DNA of 17,566 nucleotides from contig LUJO01000042.1 of the NCBI GenBank assembly GCA_001689405.1, positions 128,045 to 145,610 of the forward strand, read 5' to 3'. Position 1 is the first letter of the stretch, and every line of letters starts with the position of its first letter. This DNA is from Candidatus Homeothermus arabinoxylanisolvens. Its GTDB lineage: Bacteria > Bacteroidota > Bacteroidia > Bacteroidales > Muribaculaceae. The notes beneath the pieces are model-generated. The model was given only the letters and a program-made list of their open reading frames with translations, was not told the DNA's origin and made no database searches. The position numbers and the translations under genes were made by a program. Positions 13,498 through 17,566 of the stretch are shown here, one piece after another.

Positions 13498-16400
13498 TCA
13501 CGGTCTACAAATCTCAAATTTCATGTCCATATCTTCCAAGGTGTTGATTAACTTGCGGTTGATAGGTATCTTGACCCCGGCCGACAATTTGAGGGAGCGG
13601 TTCAGATTGTGGTCGTGAACTCGCAGATAGAGATTGCCTTTGTCCTCGGTCGACGACGTGATGAGGTCGTTGAGTATGCCGTGGAAGTTCTCGTTGGCTT
13701 TGTCAGCGTCGATATCGATGATTATGCCGTCGACAAGTTCGGCACGGGCTTTTTCGAGCAGCGACATTCCGGTTATCTGGAAACGCAGTTCGGAGTTGCT
13801 GAAGCGTCTGGCGAACCGGCCTTTGATAAATACCGTGGTGCCGGCCACGCCAAATTTATTATAGTTGACGAAGTCGTCGGAAAATAACATGAATTCAGCC
13901 GTGCCCGAGTAGTCCTCAACTTTCAGTATGCCGAAACTGCCTCGTTTGCCTTGTTTTATGGTAAATTCGGTCACTCTGCCGCCGCATGTAAGCTCACGCC
14001 CTTCAACCGGCTCTTCTTCCGAAAGCTCCTTCAGTGTTATGTTGCATCCGTGATTCAGTTCCACGTAGTAGGGGTCAAGCGGATTCCCCGACAGGTATCG
14101 GCCTATCAGTTCACGTTCTTTCTCGAGTTTTTCTATCTCAAGCCATGGTACTGCCGGAATGAGCTGTGGCCTGCCTGCCGTATTTATCGATTCTTCAAAG
14201 CCGCCAAACAGCGAGTTCTCGTTCTTGCTTTTGTCATTCTGGAAGTTTTGTCCGTATCTTACAAGAATTTCTGCAAAACTCTCACCTTTTATATTGGTTG
14301 CGAAAAAGTCCTCACGCTTTACCTCACTGAAGCAGTCAAATGCTCCGGTCTGCGCCAGATTTTCTATGACGCGCCGGTTGATTGCCGAGCGGTCGACGCG
14401 CTCGATAAAGTCATATATGTCTTTAAACGGCCCTCCTTCATTTCGTGCTCTGATGATTTCGTTCACCACATTTACGCCTATGCCTTTTATTGCCGCAAGT
14501 CCGTAGCGTATGTCGCCCTGTTTGTTAACACCGAATGCCGTGAATGACTCGTTGACATCCGGACCCTTGACATTGATATGCATGGCTTTGCACTCGTCCA
14601 TGAATACCGTTAGTTTGGTTATGTCGGCGAGGTTTCGGCTAAGCACCGCCGCCATGTATTCCGCAGGATAATTCGCTTTCAGATATGCCGTCTGGAATGC
14701 TACCCAAGAATAGCATGTGGCGTGACTCTTATTGAATGCGTATGATGCGAATTTTTCCCAGTCGGCCCATATCTTTTCAAGTACTTTAGGCTCGTGGCCG
14801 TTGGCCTCGCCCCCTTTCAGGAACTTTGCCTTAAGGGCCATCATCTTGTCGATTAGCTTTTTACCCATCGCTTTTCGCAACGTGTCGCTCTCGCCGCGTG
14901 TGAATCCTGCCAGCAATCGTGACAAGAGCATGACCTGCTCCTGATACACGGTGACTCCGTAAGTGTCTTTCAGGTATTGCTCCATGATGGGTATGTCGTA
15001 TTCTATAGGAGCCTTTCCATGCTTACGCGCGATGAAGTCCGGTATATAATCCATAGGTCCCGGACGATACAAAGCGTTCATGGCTATGAGGTCCTCGAAC
15101 ACGCTTGGCTGCAATTCGCGCAGATACTTCTGCATGCCTGCCGACTCAAACTGGAATGTACCTGTGGTGCGCCCCTCGCAATAAAGTTCGTAGGTCTTCT
15201 TGTCGTCAATGGGTACGGAGTCTATATCCAAGTCTATTCCTCGGGTCAGCTTTATGTTGGCGAGCGCTTCTTTTATTATGGACAGGGTTTTAAGTCCGAG
15301 GAAGTCCATCTTTATAAGTCCGGTATCCTCTATGACACTGCCTTCATATTGTGTGACCAGCAGCTTAGTTCCGTCTTTGTCGGTAGCCGTACTTACGGGC
15401 ACCCAGTCTGTTATGTCGTCGCGGCCGATTATGACGCCGCAGGCGTGGACTCCCGTATTGCGTACATTGCCTTCGAGCTCTTGGGCGTATTTCAGCGTTT
15501 CAACTACAAGCGGATTGTTGCTCGACAGTTCAGGCTGGAATTCCGGCACATGTTCGTAACAGTTTTTGAGGGTCATCTTCAGCTCCTTGCCGTTTACTTC
15601 CGGCATATGCTTCGGTATGAGTTTGGTCAGTCGGTTGCTTTCCGACAGAGGCAGCTGTTCGATGCGTGCCACATCCTTGATGGCTGATTTTGCCGCCATT
15701 GTGCCGTAAGTAATGATACGGGCCACCTTTTCGGCTCCATATTTTTCCGTCACATATTTAAGAACGTCGGCACGTCCGTCATCATCGAAGTCTATGTCTA
15801 TATCAGGCAGCGATATTCGGTCGGGATTCAGGAAACGCTCAAACAGCAGGTCATATTTTATAGGGTCGATCTGTGTTATGTCAAGACAGTAGGCTACAGC
15901 CGAACCTGCCGCCGAGCCACGTCCGGGGCCTATTGACACTCCGCGTTCGCGTCCGGCGCGTATGAAGTCCTGTACAATCAGGAAGTAACCGGGGAAGCCC
16001 ATATTCTTGATTGTGTCAAGCTCGAAGTCAAGACGCTCGGTGTGTACTTCGTCGAGTGTCCCCCAACGGCGTTTTGCTCCTTCGTATGTCAGGTAACGCA
16101 GGTAGTCATCGTTGTTGGTGAAGCCGTCGGGCAGGGGGAAGTTTGGCAATATCGGCTTGTGGTCGATAGAGTAGGGCACTACTTTGTTAAGTATTTCAAG
16201 CGTGTTTGTAAGCGCTTCCGGGAGGTCGGCCCATACTTCGTTCATTTCAGCCTGAGTCTTCATCCACTCTTGCTTTGTATAGCGCATGCGTGTAGGGTCG
16301 GTCAGATTTTTATTTGTGCTGACACAGATCAGTCGGTCATGTGCTTCTGCATCGCTTTCGTTGACAAAGTGCACATCGTTGGTCGCTATAATCTTTATAT

Positions 16401-17136
16401 CGTATTTCCGTGCGAGCCTTATCAGCTCGGGATTTACCGATTCCTGCACTTCGTATGTCTGTCTGTTGGCTCCGGGCTTGTCGGTCTTGTGGCGTTGAAG
16501 CTCTATGTAGTAGTCATCGCCGAATATGTCTTTAAACCACTTTACCTGACGTTCCGCCTCTTCAAGTTCACCCGCTTGTATCAGGCGCGGTATCTCTCCT
16601 CCGAGACATGCCGAGCATACTATAAGTCCCTCATGATGCTGTGCCAGAGCTTCCTTATCGGTACGTGGATGCGAGTAAAAACCCTCGGTCCATGCCTGTG
16701 AAACTATTTTTATAAGATTATGGTATCCTGTCTCGTTTTTGGCAAGTACTATCAGATGTCGGCCTGTGTCTTTTTTGTCTACATGTTCATGAAGCGATTT
16801 TAACGCTACATACATCTCGCAGCCGAATATAGGCTTGAATATCTTTTTCTGTAATCCGGCTATAATTTCGCTTTGTTGTTTTGCGGTATCGGCATCTCCT
16901 GCTTCTTCCGCTTCTTTCATGGCTTTCTCTGCCGCTTTTATCTCATCTTTTATTTTGCCGTTTTTTTTGTTGACATAATTATAAAACTCTTTTATGCCAA
17001 ACATGTTGCCGTGGTCGGTAATGGCAAGACCCGGCATTCCGTCGGCAATGGCTTTGTCGACAAGAGCCGGCACGGACGCTTGTCCGTCGAGTACTGAAAA
17101 TTGTGTATGAACGTGTAGGTGTATAAATGGTTGCAT
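13498..17136 (-). CDS. dnaE: DNA polymerase III alpha subunit
   Basis: The 1212-residue replicative polymerase has its domains in the usual order: PHP (about 1-280), palm/thumb/fingers (about 280-900), a helix-hairpin-helix region (GLAAIKGIGVNVVNEII), and an OB fold (about 1048-1125). Catalytic aspartates are in PDIDIDF (444-450) and MDFLGLKTL. All nine PHP metal ligands seen in active PHP domains appear conserved: H8, H10, D17, H42, E107, H127, C177, D254 and H256. The PHP domain carries a charged helical insert (about 60-98). SLFGGF near residue 1000 may be the clamp-binding motif. I start at 17136 (MQPFIHLHVHTQ), not at 17160, because the upstream ATG lies inside the -7 box and the family normally starts just before H-L-H-x-H. 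Divergent from the rRNA operon. Confidence 0.97.
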   Translation of the reverse strand: MQPFIHLHVHTQFSVLDGQASVPALVDKAIADGMPGLAITDHGNMFGIKEFYNYVNKKNGKIKDEIKAAEKAMKEAEEAGDADTAKQQSEIIAGLQKKIFKPIFGCEMYVALKSLHEHVDKKDTGRHLIVLAKNETGYHNLIKIVSQAWTEGFYSHPRTDKEALAQHHEGLIVCSACLGGEIPRLIQAGELEEAERQVKWFKDIFGDDYYIELQRHKTDKPGANRQTYEVQESVNPELIRLARKYDIKIIATNDVHFVNESDAEAHDRLICVSTNKNLTDPTRMRYTKQEWMKTQAEMNEVWADLPEALTNTLEILNKVVPYSIDHKPILPNFPLPDGFTNNDDYLRYLTYEGAKRRWGTLDEVHTERLDFELDTIKNMGFPGYFLIVQDFIRAGRERGVSIGPGRGSAAGSAVAYCLDITQIDPIKYDLLFERFLNPDRISLPDIDIDFDDDGRADVLKYVTEKYGAEKVARIITYGTMAAKSAIKDVARIEQLPLSESNRLTKLIPKHMPEVNGKELKMTLKNCYEHVPEFQPELSSNNPLVVETLKYAQELEGNVRNTGVHACGVIIGRDDITDWVPVSTATDKDGTKLLVTQYEGSVIEDTGLIKMDFLGLKTLSIIKEALANIKLTRGIDLDIDSVPIDDKKTYELYCEGRTTGTFQFESAGMQKYLRELQPSVFEDLIAMNALYRPGPMDYIPDFIARKHGKAPIEYDIPIMEQYLKDTYGVTVYQEQVMLLSRLLAGFTRGESDTLRKAMGKKLIDKMMALKAKFLKGGEANGHEPKVLEKIWADWEKFASYAFNKSHATCYSWVAFQTAYLKANYPAEYMAAVLSRNLADITKLTVFMDECKAMHINVKGPDVNESFTAFGVNKQGDIRYGLAAIKGIGVNVVNEIIRARNEGGPFKDIYDFIERVDRSAINRRVIENLAQTGAFDCFSEVKREDFFATNIKGESFAEILVRYGQNFQNDKSKNENSLFGGFEESINTAGRPQLIPAVPWLEIEKLEKERELIGRYLSGNPLDPYYVELNHGCNITLKELSEEEPVEGRELTCGGRVTEFTIKQGKRGSFGILKVEDYSGTAEFMLFSDDFVNYNKFGVAGTTVFIKGRFARRFSNSELRFQITGMSLLEKARAELVDGIIIDIDADKANENFHGILNDLITSSTEDKGNLYLRVHDHNLNRSLKLSAGVKIPINRKLINTLEDMDMKFEICRP

Positions 17137-17157
17137 CAATCTTGATATATGTTTCCT

Positions 17158-17165
17158 CAAAGATA
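17158..17165 (-). promoter_or_regulatory. dnaE promoter -7 element
   Basis: The minus strand reads TATCTTTG, an exact -7 box, 22 nt upstream of the ATG at 17136. The predicted start is near 17151, giving a leader of about 15 nt. No TTG is found 19-21 nt further upstream, so the promoter is half-consensus, preceded by AT-rich sequence. Confidence 0.6.
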
Positions 17166-17357
17166 CGACAAAAAATCTGTTGGCTGAGTTTTTTTACATA
17201 TATATTTATCTACACTGTTTGAAATCAATGTAATACAATAATTTACAAGTGTTAATTGAGGTTAAATTTGGTTTCGGCGAAAACTCTGTAAGATGTTGTA
17301 TAACATAGTTTTTGGCGATATTGTTCACTTTGCGCTGAAAAAATCGCAGAAAAAATA
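17166..17357. other. AT-rich intergenic region between dnaE and the rRNA promoter
   Basis: No gene is supported here. TAAATTTG at 17263-17270 is a possible additional upstream rRNA promoter -7 box, without a good -33. A short inverted repeat ATGTT / AACAT with a 4-nt loop lies at 17294-17307. The AT-rich tracts could act as UP-element-like enhancer sequence for the rRNA promoter, which is an inference from position only. Confidence 0.5.
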
Positions 17358-17389
17358 TTTGGAGGTTATTAAAAAACGCTATAACTTTG
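17358..17389 (+). promoter_or_regulatory. Ribosomal RNA operon promoter
   Basis: TTTG (17358-17361), exactly 20 nt, TAACTTTGC (17382-17390). This is a full Bacteroidota promoter, preceded by an A-rich tract at 17338-17357. The predicted start is near 17396, about 157 nt before the mature 16S end. Confidence 0.85.
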
Positions 17390-17552
17390 CACTCGCTTTC
17401 AAGAACGAAGCACAAGAACATTGACAGATTTAAATAGACAAGTAGTACAAGAGCATTGAGATAAAATGTCTCGAGTCAATTCTACGCCATTAAATCGAGC
17501 GGACTGAGCAAGGTTTCGTACACAGTACAGAAAAAACAAAACAAACATACCA
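17390..17552 (+). other. 16S rRNA 5' leader (pre-rRNA)
   Basis: The stretch between the rRNA promoter and the mature 16S end has no reading frame of note. It would be transcribed and removed during processing. AACATTGACAGATTT near 17417-17431 resembles the conserved box seen in Bacteroidales rRNA leaders and may be a boxA-like antitermination site; I am not sure. A short stem GAGA / TCTC (near 17457-17472) is visible. The 3' half of the processing stem would lie beyond the window. Confidence 0.6.
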
Positions 17553-17566
17553 ACAACGGAGAGTTT
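17553..17566 (+). rRNA. 16S ribosomal RNA, first 14 bases
   Basis: The window ends with CGGAGAGTTT, the start of the conserved 16S 5' region (AGAGTTTGATC, the 8F primer site). Aligning AGAGTTT (17560-17566) with E. coli positions 8-14 puts the mature 5' end near 17553. The rest of the operon lies outside the window. Confidence 0.85.

Noticed and set aside
17206..17421. A 71-codon minus-strand frame over the rRNA promoter.
   Set aside because: It overlaps the rRNA promoter and leader on the opposite strand and has low-complexity composition; no family resemblance.
1..17566. Possible hidden defence system, CRISPR array, insertion sequence or phage remnant.
   Set aside because: I found no regularly spaced repeats, transposase or integrase motifs, terminal inverted repeats, or toxin-antitoxin-like pair; all large frames are accounted for by housekeeping or envelope genes.

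Overview
The window looks like a chromosomal segment from a Bacteroidota bacterium, most likely order Bacteroidales; a Muribaculaceae-like gut commensal is my inference. The evidence is as follows. Promoters repeatedly fit the Bacteroidota TTTG-N20-TAnnTTTG pattern rather than -35/-10. No gene start depends on a clear Shine-Dalgarno site. The gene set is also characteristic: class III fructose-1,6-bisphosphatase, acidic-tailed short lipoproteins, a PepSY-like periplasmic protein and a secreted GH51 arabinofuranosidase. No mobile element, CRISPR array, tRNA or phage signature was seen.

Layout from left to right. The minus strand carries the 5' end of rpsP (running off the left edge), fbp, and two small lipoproteins that are paralogues of each other. 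A 360-bp gene-free stretch follows, with divergent promoters and two tandem 55-bp hairpin-plus-promoter repeats. On the plus strand these lead into mltG and a 7-nt-spaced DUF2007 gene. The 3' end of the DUF2007 gene overlaps the 3' end of a convergent AI-2E-family permease gene by 16 bp. Divergent from the permease is an MFSD1-like MFS transporter. An 18-bp-stem bidirectional terminator separates it from a convergent PepSY-like gene that sits directly behind the typA terminator. typA is divergent from a 817-residue GH51 enzyme, which ends at a 17-bp-stem bidirectional terminator facing trxA. dnaE lies upstream of trxA on the minus strand. At the right edge, divergent from dnaE, are the promoter and leader of an rRNA operon, with the first bases of 16S rRNA.

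Most genes are housekeeping and appear to be transcribed alone: translation (rpsP, typA, rrn), replication (dnaE), redox (trxA), gluconeogenesis (fbp) and peptidoglycan synthesis (mltG). Between them are envelope functions: lipoproteins, permeases and a glycosidase. There is no obvious multi-gene system or defence island. The most interesting signals are non-coding: the tandem repeat pair with apparently compensatory changes upstream of mltG, a second promoter with an inverted repeat in its spacer that shares bases with a terminator upstream of fbp, and a very regular promoter grammar that also decides several start codons. All comparisons were made by eye; no database search was run.
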